Positions 18,165 through 26,858 of a stretch of 64,000 nt of DNA are shown piece by piece; position 1 is the stretch's first letter; every line of letters starts with the position of its first letter. This DNA comes from Myxococcales bacterium 68-20. GTDB lineage: Bacteria > Myxococcota_A > Polyangia > Polyangiales > Polyangiaceae. Below the pieces are notes generated by a model. It ran no database searches. It had not been told where the DNA came from and was given only the letters and a program-made list of their open reading frames with translations. A program made the translations under genes and the position numbers. The stretch is taken from NCBI GenBank assembly GCA_001899635.1, contig MKVQ01000008.1:18428-82427 (forward strand), given 5' to 3'.

Positions 18165-18788
18165 TCAGGCAGGACGGTACGCGCGCAGGAACGTGCGGAC
18201 GGCGCGATCGACGTGGGGCGCGATGAGCGCGGGCGAGGCCTCTGCGATGCCCAGGTGGAGCAAGAGCGAGACCTGATAGGCGCAGAGCGCCGCGAAGTCG
18301 AGGGCGGCCTCGGCCGGATCGCCCGCAGTCAAGAGGCCCATCGCTGCGGCCCGCTCGAAATAGAGCGTCATCCTCCGCTGCCCCTCGAGAATGTTGCACT
18401 CGTAGAGTGAGCGACTCAGCTCCGGGAACCGGTCGACTTCGGCGGTCACGATCCGGTACCGGTGCACGCTGCCCGGGGTGCCGATGAGGAGGAGGAGCTG
18501 CTCGCCGATGCGGCGCAGATCGGCCTCGAGATCGCCGCTCGGTGTCTCGAGCAGCGCAAGAAACCGCCCGCGGGCCTCTTCGTTCTCGGTCTCGACGATG
18601 GCGAGGAAGAGGGCTTTCTTGTCGCGAAAGTGGTTGTAGATGGTCGCCTTGGAGACGCCGGTCGTCGAAGCGATCGCGTCGACGCTCGTGCGTTCGTAGC
18701 CGAGCTCCCGAAAGAGCGTGCAAGCGCCCCGGAGGATCTGATCGCGCTTTGCAGGAGAGAGAGCTGTTTTTGCGCTCGATTTCGTCAT
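18165..18788 (-). CDS. TetR/AcrR-family repressor, probable regulator of the RND pump
   Basis: 207 residues from the ATG at 18788. The N-terminal helix-turn-helix spans ~10-60 (KRDQILRGACTLFRELGYER, TSVDAIASTTGVSKATIYNH, FRDKKALFLAIV), the standard TetR DNA-binding domain. The ligand-binding helical domain fills the rest and lacks a distinctive signature. The gene is divergent from the RND adaptor gene, 85 bases away, and the gap holds two inverted repeats (18825-18838 and 18837-18849). This is the classic arrangement for autoregulation together with repression of the efflux operon, released by a pump substrate. Confidence 0.93.
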   Translation of the reverse strand: MTKSSAKTALSPAKRDQILRGACTLFRELGYERTSVDAIASTTGVSKATIYNHFRDKKALFLAIVETENEEARGRFLALLETPSGDLEADLRRIGEQLLLLIGTPGSVHRYRIVTAEVDRFPELSRSLYECNILEGQRRMTLYFERAAAMGLLTAGDPAEAALDFAALCAYQVSLLLHLGIAEASPALIAPHVDRAVRTFLRAYRPA

Positions 18789-18824
18789 CCCGACTCGGCG
18801 CTCGTGAGGCTGGTTGACTAAACT

Positions 18825-18849
18825 AGACGGTACAGTCTTGACAGTCAAG
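18825..18849. promoter_or_regulatory. Overlapping inverted repeats, likely TetR operator
   Basis: AGAC, six bases, GTCT at 18825-18838, and CTTGAC-A-GTCAAG at 18837-18849, in the 85-base gap between the TetR gene and the RND adaptor gene. The position covers the likely promoters of both genes. Confidence 0.5.
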
Positions 18850-18873
18850 CGCACCTCCGCCAGGTAAACGGCC

Positions 18874-20118
18874 ATGAATCATGTGCCCGAGCGGTTGGCG
18901 GGAGGGCCGCCCCAGACAGGCCTCTCGACCAGGAGCGCGGCGTTCGAGTGGGCCGCGCCCCGCTCCGCGTTCCGCTGGGTCCTCCCGGTGATGGCCCTCG
19001 GCCTGCTCACTGGTTGCAAGGGCAAGGACACGCCTGGCATCGCGCGCGCTCCGGAGCGGGCCGAGGTCGGCGTCGTCGAGGTGGCGGCCGAGCCCGTCGC
19101 TCAGCACCGCGAGGTGCCCGGTCGCACGACGCCGTTCCGCGTCGCAGAGGTCCGCGCGCGGGTGAACGGCATCGTCCTCGAGCGCGCGTTCAAGGAGGGC
19201 GCCGACGTGGCGCAAGGGCAGACGCTCTTCCGGATCGATCCGCAGCCCTACCAGGCGACGCTCGACAGCGCCGCGGCGACGCTCGCGCGGGCGCAGGCGA
19301 ACCAGGAGACCACCGGCCAGCAGGCCGAGCGCTACACCGCGTTGATCAGCCGCGGCGCCGTCAGCAAGCAGGAACACGACAACGCGCTCGGCGCTCAGAA
19401 GGTCGCCGCGGCGGACGTCGCGGCGGGGAAGGCCGCCGTGCAGGCCGCGCGCATCAACCTCGGCTACACGAAGGTCACGTCGCCCATCTCCGGTCGCATC
19501 GGTCGCGCGGAGGTCACCGAAGGCGCGTACGTGCAAGCGGGGCAGGCCACGCTCATGGCCACGGTGCAGCAGCTCGATCCCATCTACGTCGATCTCACGC
19601 AGTCGAGCGCGGAGCTGCTCCACCTGCGGCGCCAGCTCGAGAGCGGCGAGATCGTCCGCTCGGGCGAGGGCGCGAAGGTGAGCCTGCTGCTCGAGGACGG
19701 CACCGTCTATTCCGAGGCGGGAACGCTCCAATTCTCGGACGTCACCGTCGAACCGAGCACCGGCTCGATCACGCTGCGCGCGCTCTTTCCCAATCCGAAC
19801 AAGCAGCTCCTGCCAGGGATGTTCGTGCGCGCTCGGCTCGAGGTCGGCACGACGCCGGACGCGCTCCTCGTGCCTCAGGCCGCACTGAGGCGCGACGCGC
19901 AGGGCAAGGCGAGCGTCCTCGTCGTCGGAGCAGAGGACAAGGTCGAGGCTCGACCCGTCGAGGCACCGCAGATCGTCGGCAACAAATGGCGCGTGACGAA
20001 GGGGCTCCGAGTCGGTGAGCGCGTCATCGTAGAAGGCGTCCAGAAGGCGCGTCCCGGGAGCCCGGTGACGGTGGTGCCTGCAGGGTCGCCCAAGGCAGCC
20101 GAGAACGGCTCCCCCTAG
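18874..20118 (+). CDS. RND efflux periplasmic adaptor (AcrA/MexA family)
   Basis: 414 residues from the ATG at 18874. An unusually long N-terminal lead (~35 residues) precedes a hydrophobic segment and the lipobox LLTGC, so the adaptor is probably a lipoprotein. The lipoyl/barrel-sandwich halves are at ~75-115 ([19 protein letters not shown]) and ~200-230 ([19 protein letters not shown]). The alpha-hairpin between them runs ~120-195. The beta-barrel and membrane-proximal domains follow ([14 protein letters not shown]). It links the inner-membrane pump to an outer-membrane channel. It is followed 68 bases later by the pump gene. No TolC-type gene lies beside it; the nearest is at 38.7 kb. Confidence 0.96.
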   Translation: MNHVPERLAGGPPQTGLSTRSAAFEWAAPRSAFRWVLPVMALGLLTGCKGKDTPGIARAPERAEVGVVEVAAEPVAQHREVPGRTTPFRVAEVRARVNGIVLERAFKEGADVAQGQTLFRIDPQPYQATLDSAAATLARAQANQETTGQQAERYTALISRGAVSKQEHDNALGAQKVAAADVAAGKAAVQAARINLGYTKVTSPISGRIGRAEVTEGAYVQAGQATLMATVQQLDPIYVDLTQSSAELLHLRRQLESGEIVRSGEGAKVSLLLEDGTVYSEAGTLQFSDVTVEPSTGSITLRALFPNPNKQLLPGMFVRARLEVGTTPDALLVPQAALRRDAQGKASVLVVGAEDKVEARPVEAPQIVGNKWRVTKGLRVGERVIVEGVQKARPGSPVTVVPAGSPKAAENGSP

Positions 20119-20186
20119 TCCGAGAGCAGCTTCAGCCCCTCTCGGATACCGGTCGAAACTCTCGATCCCAGCAAGAAAGAGCGCAG

Positions 20187-23100
20187 TTGGCTAAGTTCTT
20201 CATCGATCGTCCCATCTTCGCGTGGGTCATCGCGATCCTCATCATGCTCGGGGGCGGGCTCGCGATCCTCAGGCTGCCGGTCGCGCAGTATCCGGCGATC
20301 GCGCCTCCGCAGATCGCCGTCAGCGCGATCTATCCCGGCGCCGACGCGCAGACCCTCGAGAACACGGTCACGCAAGTGATCGAGCAGCGCCTCAACGGCA
20401 TCGACGGCCTGCGCTACTTCACCGCCGAGAGCACCAGCGCCGGCACGGTGACCATCAACATCACCTTCGAGCCGTGGGTCAATCCGGACATCGCGCAGGT
20501 CCAGGTCCAGAACAAGGTCGCCACCGCCGAGCCGCTGCTTCCCGAAGAGGTGAAGCGTCAGGGCCTCCGCGTCTTCAAGACGTCGCGCAACTTCCTCCAG
20601 ATCTTCGCCTTCACCTCAGCAGACGGGAGCATGGGCCGCAATGACATCGCGGACTATGTCGCCTCGAACGTCGTCGACCAGGTCGCACGCATTCCGGGGG
20701 TCGGCGAGACGCAGCTCTTCGGCGCGCCGTACGCGATGCGCATCTGGCTGAACCCGGACAAGCTCACCGCCTTCGGCCTGACGCCCGGCGACGTCTCGAA
20801 CGCCGTCCGCGAGCAGAACACGCAGATCTCGGCAGGGCAGCTCGGAGGAGCGCCGGCGGTGCCGGGCACGACGTTCAACGCCACCGTCACCGCCCAGAGC
20901 CGCCTCACCACCGTCGAGGAGTTTCGCGGCATCCTCCTGCGGGTCAATCAAGACGGGTCGCAGGTGCGCCTCGGCGACGTCGCCCGCGTGGAGCTGACCG
21001 GCGAGAGCTTCGACGTCGACACGATGCTCAACGGCAAGCCCGCCGCCTCGCTCGGTGTGAAGCTCGCGACCGGCGCCAATGCCCTCGATACCGCCGACGC
21101 CGTGCGTGAGCGGCTCGACGAACTGTCGGAGTTCTTTCCGCCCGGCTTGACCTACGTCGTGTCGGTCGACACCACACCCTTCGTCCGGCTCTCGATCGAG
21201 AGCGTCGTCCACACGCTGTTCGAGGCAGTCGTCCTCGTCTTCGTGGTGATGTTCCTCTTCCTGCAGAACTTCCGCGCCACGTTGATCCCGACGATCGCCG
21301 CGCCGGTCGTCTTGCTCGGCGTGTTCGGCGTGCTCGCCGCCTTTGGCTTCACCATCAACACCCTCACCATGTTCGGCATGGTGCTCGCGATCGGACTGCT
21401 CGTCGACGACGCCATCGTCGTCGTCGAGAACGTCGAGCGCGTGATGGTCGAGGAAGGGCTGCCACCGAAGGAGGCCGCGAAGAAGTCGATGGGGCAGATC
21501 ACCTCGGCCCTCTTCGGCGTGACGACCGTGCTCTCGGCCGTCTTCGTGCCGATGGCGTTCTTCGGCGGCTCCGTGGGCGCAATCTATCGTCAGTTCTCGA
21601 TCACCATCGCCTCGGCGATGGTCCTCTCGCTGCTCGTGGCCATGACGCTCACGCCCGCGCTGTGCGCGACGATGCTCAAGCCCGCCCACCACGGCGAGCG
21701 GAAGGGCTTCTTCGGCTGGTTCAACCGCACCTACGATCGCGGCGCGTCCAGTTATAGCGGCGTGGTCCAGTGGCTCCTCGGCATGCGAGGCCGGGCGATG
21801 CTCGGCTACTGCGCCATCGTCGCGCTCATGGGCGTCCTCTTCGTGCGGCTGCCGACGGCCTTCTTGCCCGACGAGGATCAGGGCCAGATCATGACGATGG
21901 TCACCCTGCCCCCAGGCTCCACGCTCGAGCAGACCAAGGAGGTGATGGACAAGGTCAGCACGCACCTCCTCACCGAGGAGTCGGCGTCGGTCGAGAGCGT
22001 CATGTCCGTCATCGGCTTCAACTTCGGCGGCCGCGGTCAGAACAACGGGATGGCCTTCATCCGTCTGAAGGACTGGTCCGTGCGCAAGGGGAAGGAGCAG
22101 ACCGCGCAGGCCCTCGCTGCGCGCGTCTCGGGAGCGCTCTCCCACATCAAACAAGGGCTCGTCTTCACCTTCACCCCGCCGGCCGTGAGCGAGCTCGGGA
22201 CCGCGACCGGCTTCGACCTCCAGATCCAGGATCGCTCCGGCCACGGTCACGAGGCGCTCATCCAGGCTCGCAATCAGCTCCTCGGCGCCGCGGCGACCAA
22301 TCCCGCCGTGACGCGCGTCCGGCCGGCCGGGCAGGAGGACATGACCCAGTACAAGATCGACATCGATCAGCAGAAGGCGAGGGCGCTCGGCGTCTCGCTC
22401 GCCGATGTCAATCAGACGCTCGCCACCGCATGGGGCGGCGCCTACGTGAACGACTTCATCGACCGCGGGCGCGTGAAGAAGGTCTTCATGCAGGCCGATG
22501 CGCCCTACCGGATGCAGCCGGAGGACCTGGACCGCTGGCGCGTACGCAACAATCGCGGCGAGATGGTGCCGTACTCCGCGTTTGCGACGGGGCACTGGAC
22601 GTACGGCTCGCCGCGGCTCGAGCGATTCAATGGGCTGCCCTCCGTGCAAATCCAGGGGGAGGCCGCACCGGGGCGCAGCTCCGGCGAGGCGATGGCGGCG
22701 ATGGCGGAGATCGCCGCCGGGCTACCGCCGGGCTTTGCGCTCGAGTGGTCCGGGCTGTCGTACGAGGAGCGCCTCTCCGGCTCGCAGGCGCCGGCGCTCT
22801 ACGGCATCTCGCTCCTCGTCATCTTCCTCTGTCTCGCAGCGCTCTACGAGAGCTGGTCGGTCCCGTTCTCGGTCATGTTGGTGGTGCCGCTCGGCGTCAT
22901 CGGCGCGCTCGGCGCGGCATTCCTCTTCGGCCTGCGAAACGACGCGTTCTTTCAGGTCGGTCTGCTCACGACGATCGGCCTTGCTGCGAAGAACGCGATC
23001 CTCATCGTCGAGTTTGCTCGCGACCTACAGGCGCAAGGGAAGGGGCTCATCGAGGCGACCGTGGAGGCGTCGCGCATGCGTCTCCGTCCCATCTTGATGA

Positions 23101-23351
23101 CGTCGCTGGCCTTCATCCTCGGCGTGCTGCCGCTCGCCACCTCGCGCGGTGCGGGTTCGGGCGGTCAGAATGCGATCGGCATCGGCGTCATCGGCGGCAT
23201 GATCTCGGGCACCGTCTTGGCGGTCGTGTTCGTGCCGGTCTTCTTCGTCGTGGTCATGGGGCTGTTCGCTCGAAAGACAGGGCGGCCTCGGTCCATCGAG
23301 CAAGCGCCCGCCCAGGAGGAGGAGCCGCCGCGCGCGGTGGCCTCGGGCTGA
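20187..23351 (+). CDS. RND multidrug efflux pump, HAE1 family (AcrB/MexB type)
   Basis: 1054 residues from the TTG at 20187, with AAGAAAGAG upstream; the N-terminus [19 protein letters not shown] is typical of AcrB. There are twelve membrane segments in two halves, with large periplasmic loops between TM1-2 and TM7-8. The proton-relay Asp pair is in [16 protein letters not shown] of TM4, and the TM10 Lys is in [14 protein letters not shown]. It uses the proton gradient to push drugs, detergents or metabolites out through an outer-membrane channel. Co-transcribed with the adaptor; repression by the divergent TetR protein is likely. Length and motifs are complete, with no sign of damage. Confidence 0.97.
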   Translation: MAKFFIDRPIFAWVIAILIMLGGGLAILRLPVAQYPAIAPPQIAVSAIYPGADAQTLENTVTQVIEQRLNGIDGLRYFTAESTSAGTVTINITFEPWVNPDIAQVQVQNKVATAEPLLPEEVKRQGLRVFKTSRNFLQIFAFTSADGSMGRNDIADYVASNVVDQVARIPGVGETQLFGAPYAMRIWLNPDKLTAFGLTPGDVSNAVREQNTQISAGQLGGAPAVPGTTFNATVTAQSRLTTVEEFRGILLRVNQDGSQVRLGDVARVELTGESFDVDTMLNGKPAASLGVKLATGANALDTADAVRERLDELSEFFPPGLTYVVSVDTTPFVRLSIESVVHTLFEAVVLVFVVMFLFLQNFRATLIPTIAAPVVLLGVFGVLAAFGFTINTLTMFGMVLAIGLLVDDAIVVVENVERVMVEEGLPPKEAAKKSMGQITSALFGVTTVLSAVFVPMAFFGGSVGAIYRQFSITIASAMVLSLLVAMTLTPALCATMLKPAHHGERKGFFGWFNRTYDRGASSYSGVVQWLLGMRGRAMLGYCAIVALMGVLFVRLPTAFLPDEDQGQIMTMVTLPPGSTLEQTKEVMDKVSTHLLTEESASVESVMSVIGFNFGGRGQNNGMAFIRLKDWSVRKGKEQTAQALAARVSGALSHIKQGLVFTFTPPAVSELGTATGFDLQIQDRSGHGHEALIQARNQLLGAAATNPAVTRVRPAGQEDMTQYKIDIDQQKARALGVSLADVNQTLATAWGGAYVNDFIDRGRVKKVFMQADAPYRMQPEDLDRWRVRNNRGEMVPYSAFATGHWTYGSPRLERFNGLPSVQIQGEAAPGRSSGEAMAAMAEIAAGLPPGFALEWSGLSYEERLSGSQAPALYGISLLVIFLCLAALYESWSVPFSVMLVVPLGVIGALGAAFLFGLRNDAFFQVGLLTTIGLAAKNAILIVEFARDLQAQGKGLIEATVEASRMRLRPILMTSLAFILGVLPLATSRGAGSGGQNAIGIGVIGGMISGTVLAVVFVPVFFVVVMGLFARKTGRPRSIEQAPAQEEEPPRAVASG

Positions 23352-23391
23352 GGACGGGCCCCAGCGCACGCGGGAGGCCTGCAACCCGAGG
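23341..23391. terminator. Possible long-loop hairpin between convergent genes
   Basis: CCTCGGG at 23341-23347 pairs perfectly with CCCGAGG at 23385-23391. It lies at the ends of the convergent pump and antiporter genes. The loop is long (37 bases) and there is no U-tract, so this is weak. Confidence 0.25.
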
Positions 23392-23402
23392 AGCTTGCGG
23401 CT

Positions 23403-24599
23403 TCAGTTCGTGAACAGGAGCACGCCGAACACGCCGAAGAGCATCAGGTGCATCAACGCCTGGATCGGCGATGTCCTGTGACCCAAGAAGGTCAGCGTGC
23501 TCAACGCGATCGTGAGAAGGAGCAGGACCGTCTCGACGGCGCTGATCCCCATCATGACCGTCTTGCCGGTCACCAAGCCCACGAGAAGAACCGCCGGAAC
23601 GGTCAGTCCGACCGTCGAAACGAACGCGCCGAGACACAGGTTGATGGCGCGCTGCATCTCGTTGCGCCGGGCCGCCTTGATGGCGGTGATCGATTCCGGC
23701 GTGAACACGATGATGGCGATCAACACGCCGCTCAGGGCGACAGGAGCGCCGGCCCTCTCGATGCCGTAGTCGATTACGGTGGCCAGATGGTGCGCCAAGA
23801 GGACGATCGGGAGGATCGAAGCGATCAGGATCACCGAGCGCACCAGGATGCCTCGGCGGTCGCGAGGGCCTGCCGTCGGCGTCGACGTTTTCGCCTTCGC
23901 CAGGTCTCCGGCAGTCTGCAACGGAACCGAGAGGGCTCCCGATGTCGGCTGGATGAACAAGCGCTTGTACGCGCTCATCTGCATGGCGAGGAACGCGCCG
24001 TAAATCAGGATCGTGAACGTGGAGAACGCGATCGCCTGGCCGGGGCGGAAGGTCCCGTTTCCCGTGCTCAGAGCATTGGGCAACACGAGTGCGGTGCCGG
24101 TCAGAAGCACCGTCATCGACAAATAGGCTATCGCGCCTTGGGCGTTGTACTCCTGCTCGCCATAGCGCAGGCCGCCCAGCAGTAGGCACAGCCCGGTCAC
24201 GAGATTCATGATGATCATCATCACGGAGAAGATCGAATCTCGTCCGATGGTGGGGAAATCACCCGGCCCCAGCATCACCGCGGCGATGAGAACGACTTCG
24301 ATCGACACGATCGAGAGCGTCAGGATCAGCGTCCCATAGGGTTCCCCGAGCTGATCCGCCAGGTGGTCGGCTTCGCGCACTACGCCGAACGCTGCCATCA
24401 AGATCGTCGCGAACAGGACGATGAAGCTGACGATGGCGACGGCGGGAGCGAGCGGTGCCGAAAGCCATGTCGAGCCACCGATCTGAAACGCGACGACGAT
24501 GGCCCAGGCGAGCGCCAGGCGGATACGTGTAACGGAGGGGAAGAGGTCGCGAAGGGTGGCGGGAGAAGACGAACGCGCAACAGGTTGCGACGGTGACAT
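23403..24599 (-). CDS. Calcium/proton antiporter (ChaA/CaCA family)
   Basis: 398 residues from the ATG at 24599; in-frame extension upstream has no family character. There are eleven or so membrane segments. The two alpha-repeat signatures of the Ca2+:cation antiporter superfamily are visible: GEPYGTLILTLSIVSIEVVL near residue 85 and FTPESITAIKAARRNEMQRA near 300, each with the acidic residue used for ion exchange. It exports Ca2+ (or Na+/K+) against H+ at the inner membrane. It is convergent with the RND pump and on the same strand as the ureohydrolase gene, but 386 bases separate them, so it is probably its own transcript. Confidence 0.93.
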   Translation of the reverse strand: MSPSQPVARSSSPATLRDLFPSVTRIRLALAWAIVVAFQIGGSTWLSAPLAPAVAIVSFIVLFATILMAAFGVVREADHLADQLGEPYGTLILTLSIVSIEVVLIAAVMLGPGDFPTIGRDSIFSVMMIIMNLVTGLCLLLGGLRYGEQEYNAQGAIAYLSMTVLLTGTALVLPNALSTGNGTFRPGQAIAFSTFTILIYGAFLAMQMSAYKRLFIQPTSGALSVPLQTAGDLAKAKTSTPTAGPRDRRGILVRSVILIASILPIVLLAHHLATVIDYGIERAGAPVALSGVLIAIIVFTPESITAIKAARRNEMQRAINLCLGAFVSTVGLTVPAVLLVGLVTGKTVMMGISAVETVLLLLTIALSTLTFLGHRTSPIQALMHLMLFGVFGVLLFTN

Positions 24600-24985
24600 C
24601 GGGGCTCTTCTAGGGGTCGTCCCCTGAGCGGCCTGTCGCAGCGGGTCGTCCCGCTGAGGTGGATGGCGATCGCGCCGTTCCACGAATATCCGCGAAGGGC
24701 TAGCACCGGGCCCTGGGTGTGTCTACCCGGGGTGACGCAGGCCCCATCTCGTCGAGCTTCGTTGCCGCCAGCCTCCGTCCCGGATCGCTCCGCGGGAACG
24801 TTTGGGCGATGTCTGTGTCCACGCCGCGCGCTCGTCGAGCAGCAGCGCGACACGCACGGGTGTCCCTCGAACGGGGCGGAACGCAGCCTGAACGCGACCG
24901 ACTCTGGCGGGAATCGCAATGAGCGCGATGCGCGCGACGATCTTCCTTCGGTGCGACGAGCGCGCTCGTCGCGAAGTAGATCGCG
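24600..24985. other. Intergenic region, no credible gene
   Basis: About 386 bases between two minus-strand genes. Short open frames on both strands lack start signals and family-like content. A short direct repeat (GGGTCGTCCC followed by CTGAG within a base) occurs twice near 24612 and 24643. No RNA fold recognised. Confidence 0.45.
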
Positions 24986-26137
24986 TCACGACGTGCTCGG
25001 GCCCCAGGCAACGCGGTCCATCGCTGCTGCCTTGCGTCCGAGCCTCCCTTCCCGCACGAGAACGGCGAGGCTGTCCAGGATGATGCGGCTGCTCATGAGG
25101 GCGGTCTGCTCGGCCCAGTCGTAGGGCGGCGAGCACTCGACGATCTCGATCCCGGCCAGGCCCGGTGCCGAGACCTTGCGAATGAGATTGAGCGCTTCGC
25201 GTGGCAAGAGGCCGCCAGGCTCGGGCCACCCCGTACCGGGGACGAAGCCTGCATCGACGACGTCGATGTCGAAGGACAGGTAGACGGCGCTGGCGCCCTT
25301 CCACGCGACCTCCAGCGCCATCTCGGCGATCTTGTCGATACCCACCCGCTCGACGTCGCCGACCGTGATGATGGTGGTGCCGCGCTGGCGCCCGACCTGC
25401 ACGCCGGCGCGCGGAGACTGCCAACCACCGATCCCGATCTGGACGAGGTTGGTCGCCGGGGCGTTCTTGATGTTTGTCGCGTGGAACCACGGAGTGGTGT
25501 GCATGCGCTCGTCGAGGTCGCGCTCCTGCGTGTCGACGTGACGATCGAAGTGGATGATGCCGACGTTGCCGCCGATATGGGGCGTCAAGCCGCGAATCGT
25601 CGGGAAGCCGATGGAGTGATCCCCTCCGAGCACGACCGGGAATGCGCCTTCCTTCACGACGTGGGACATCGCCTGGCTGATCTGGTCGAACGACTTCTCG
25701 AGGTTGCCCGGAATCGTGAAGACGTCTCCGATGTCGACGATGTTGAGCTGCTCACGTAGATCGACGCCGAGCTCGTAGCAGTACGTTCCGAACAGGTTCG
25801 TCGATCGGCGAATCCCTTGCGGTCCGAAGCGCGTGCCTGGACGGTACGTCGCGCCGGCATCGAGTGGCACGCCGAAGACGGCGACCTCGGCATCGCGAAC
25901 GTGATGCACGTCCTCGAGGTAGGGGCACTTCAAGAACGTCCCGCGTTCGCCGGCGAAGTGGGGCAGCTCTCCTCGCGCGAACGTTGGAATCGTGCGATCG
26001 ATGATTGTGGGCGCACCGGGTAAGCCGTGGGCGAGGGCACGCTGGACCTCCTCGTCGACGCGCTTACGGCCGAGCTTCGACTCGGCCTGTTGTGCCCACG
26101 CGCCTTCGGCATTGGGCTTGGTCGGGCTCTGAGCCAT
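24986..26137 (-). CDS. Ureohydrolase, probable guanidine hydrolase (GdmH-like)
   Basis: 383 residues from the ATG at 26137, with GAGGTGG upstream. It is an agmatinase/arginase superfamily enzyme. The metal motifs are GGDHS (His174), HFDRHVDTQ (His196, Asp198, His200, Asp202) and SFDIDVVD (Asp290, Asp292). The stretches ERMHTTPWFHATNI and DAGFVPGTGWPEPGGLLPRE, and Arg rather than Ala in the HxDxHxD motif, match the cyanobacterial Ni-dependent guanidine hydrolase family (Sll1077) as I recall it, better than agmatinase. It would convert guanidine to urea and ammonia in the cytoplasm. No HypA/HypB-type nickel chaperone genes and no guanidine riboswitch are visible nearby. Agmatinase or guanidinobutyrase remains possible. 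Confidence 0.85.
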   Translation of the reverse strand: MAQSPTKPNAEGAWAQQAESKLGRKRVDEEVQRALAHGLPGAPTIIDRTIPTFARGELPHFAGERGTFLKCPYLEDVHHVRDAEVAVFGVPLDAGATYRPGTRFGPQGIRRSTNLFGTYCYELGVDLREQLNIVDIGDVFTIPGNLEKSFDQISQAMSHVVKEGAFPVVLGGDHSIGFPTIRGLTPHIGGNVGIIHFDRHVDTQERDLDERMHTTPWFHATNIKNAPATNLVQIGIGGWQSPRAGVQVGRQRGTTIITVGDVERVGIDKIAEMALEVAWKGASAVYLSFDIDVVDAGFVPGTGWPEPGGLLPREALNLIRKVSAPGLAGIEIVECSPPYDWAEQTALMSSRIILDSLAVLVREGRLGRKAAAMDRVAWGPSTS

Positions 26138-26384
26138 CGTCCACCTCGCTTCGTCCAAGGTCGCGAGCGCGGCACGCGGACGCCATGCATCGTGTGACGG
26201 CTCTCGTGCACCGCTCGTACCATCGCCGTCGCGGCGTGAGCCTGAAGCGCCCCGACGGCGACGACACAACCTGCGCGGTCGATGCGGACGTCGTTGTCCC
26301 GTTCGTGGAGGCCTGGACGTCGGACACTGCTCGCATGGTCCATATGTCGTTGACGACTGGAACACGACCCCTATATGTTGTGGT
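26138..26384. other. Intergenic region upstream of the ureohydrolase gene
   Basis: About 250 bases holding divergent leaders for the ureohydrolase (minus) and the riboswitch-nrdAB transcript (plus). I looked on the minus strand for a guanidine-I riboswitch and saw none. Confidence 0.4.
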
Positions 26385-26585
26385 CCGTGTTGGTGCTCGT
26401 GGGCTCGAATCCACGGGCTGAAAAGGGAACCCGGCGCACATCCGGGGCTGCCCCGCAGCGGTAATCGAGAACGACCTCCACGTAGCGCACTGGCCTCGGT
26501 CACGAGGACTGGGAAGCGGTGGAGTGTAGGAAGCCGGCGACGCCGGAGCGCTCGTAAGCCCGAAGACCTGCCAGCATCCGGCGAC
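26385..26585 (+). promoter_or_regulatory. Cobalamin (AdoCbl-type) riboswitch
   Basis: The elements occur in the canonical order: GGTGCTCGTGGGCTC stem, the GAAAAGGGAA core, GCTGCCCCGCAGCGGTAAT, the CACTGG...GACTGGGAAG region, and a B12 box AAGCCCGAAGACCTGCC at 26556-26572. The plus-strand orientation and position, about 270 bases before nrdA, indicate control of ribonucleotide reductase. When cobalamin is plentiful it should shut off the downstream B12-independent enzyme. Confidence 0.93.
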
Positions 26586-26615
26586 GGGAGACATCCGCGG
26601 CCGGTTCGACCTGGA

Positions 26616-26631
26616 AGCCTCGAGGGAGGCT
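26616..26631 (+). terminator. Hairpin after the riboswitch, possible expression platform
   Basis: AGCCTC, loop GAGG, GAGGCT: a perfect 6-bp stem about 30 bases after the B12 box. There is no U-tract, so it might act on transcription elongation or mark part of an alternative fold. The mechanism is undecided, because the start codon is still about 230 bases away. Confidence 0.35.
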
Positions 26632-26858
26632 GGGCGGTCTCGAGTCGGCGCGATTGCTCGCGTCGTCGCGTTCCTCCGTCCTGCCGACCACGTTCTCTTC
26701 CTATTGCCCGCGGGGGCGAGAGGTCGGTCGAGGGCGCCTGCTTCGCGATTCACGAGGCCAGCGCTCGGCGCATTCGTGCGCGCTCGACGCTCTCTCTCTC
26801 CCTGCGCGCGTGACTGCAGCGAGCGGTCCGGCACCGCTCACACCACGGGAGACACGAC

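Noticed and set aside
20616-22649. 677-codon minus-strand frame opposite the RND pump
   Set aside because: No family-like content; the plus frame is a complete AcrB-type pump.
24663-25124. Possible small gene between the antiporter and ureohydrolase genes
   Set aside because: It overlaps the end of the ureohydrolase in antisense and has no start signal or recognisable content.
26138-26384. Guanidine-I riboswitch ahead of the ureohydrolase gene
   Set aside because: I looked for the conserved guanidine-riboswitch core on the minus strand and did not see it.
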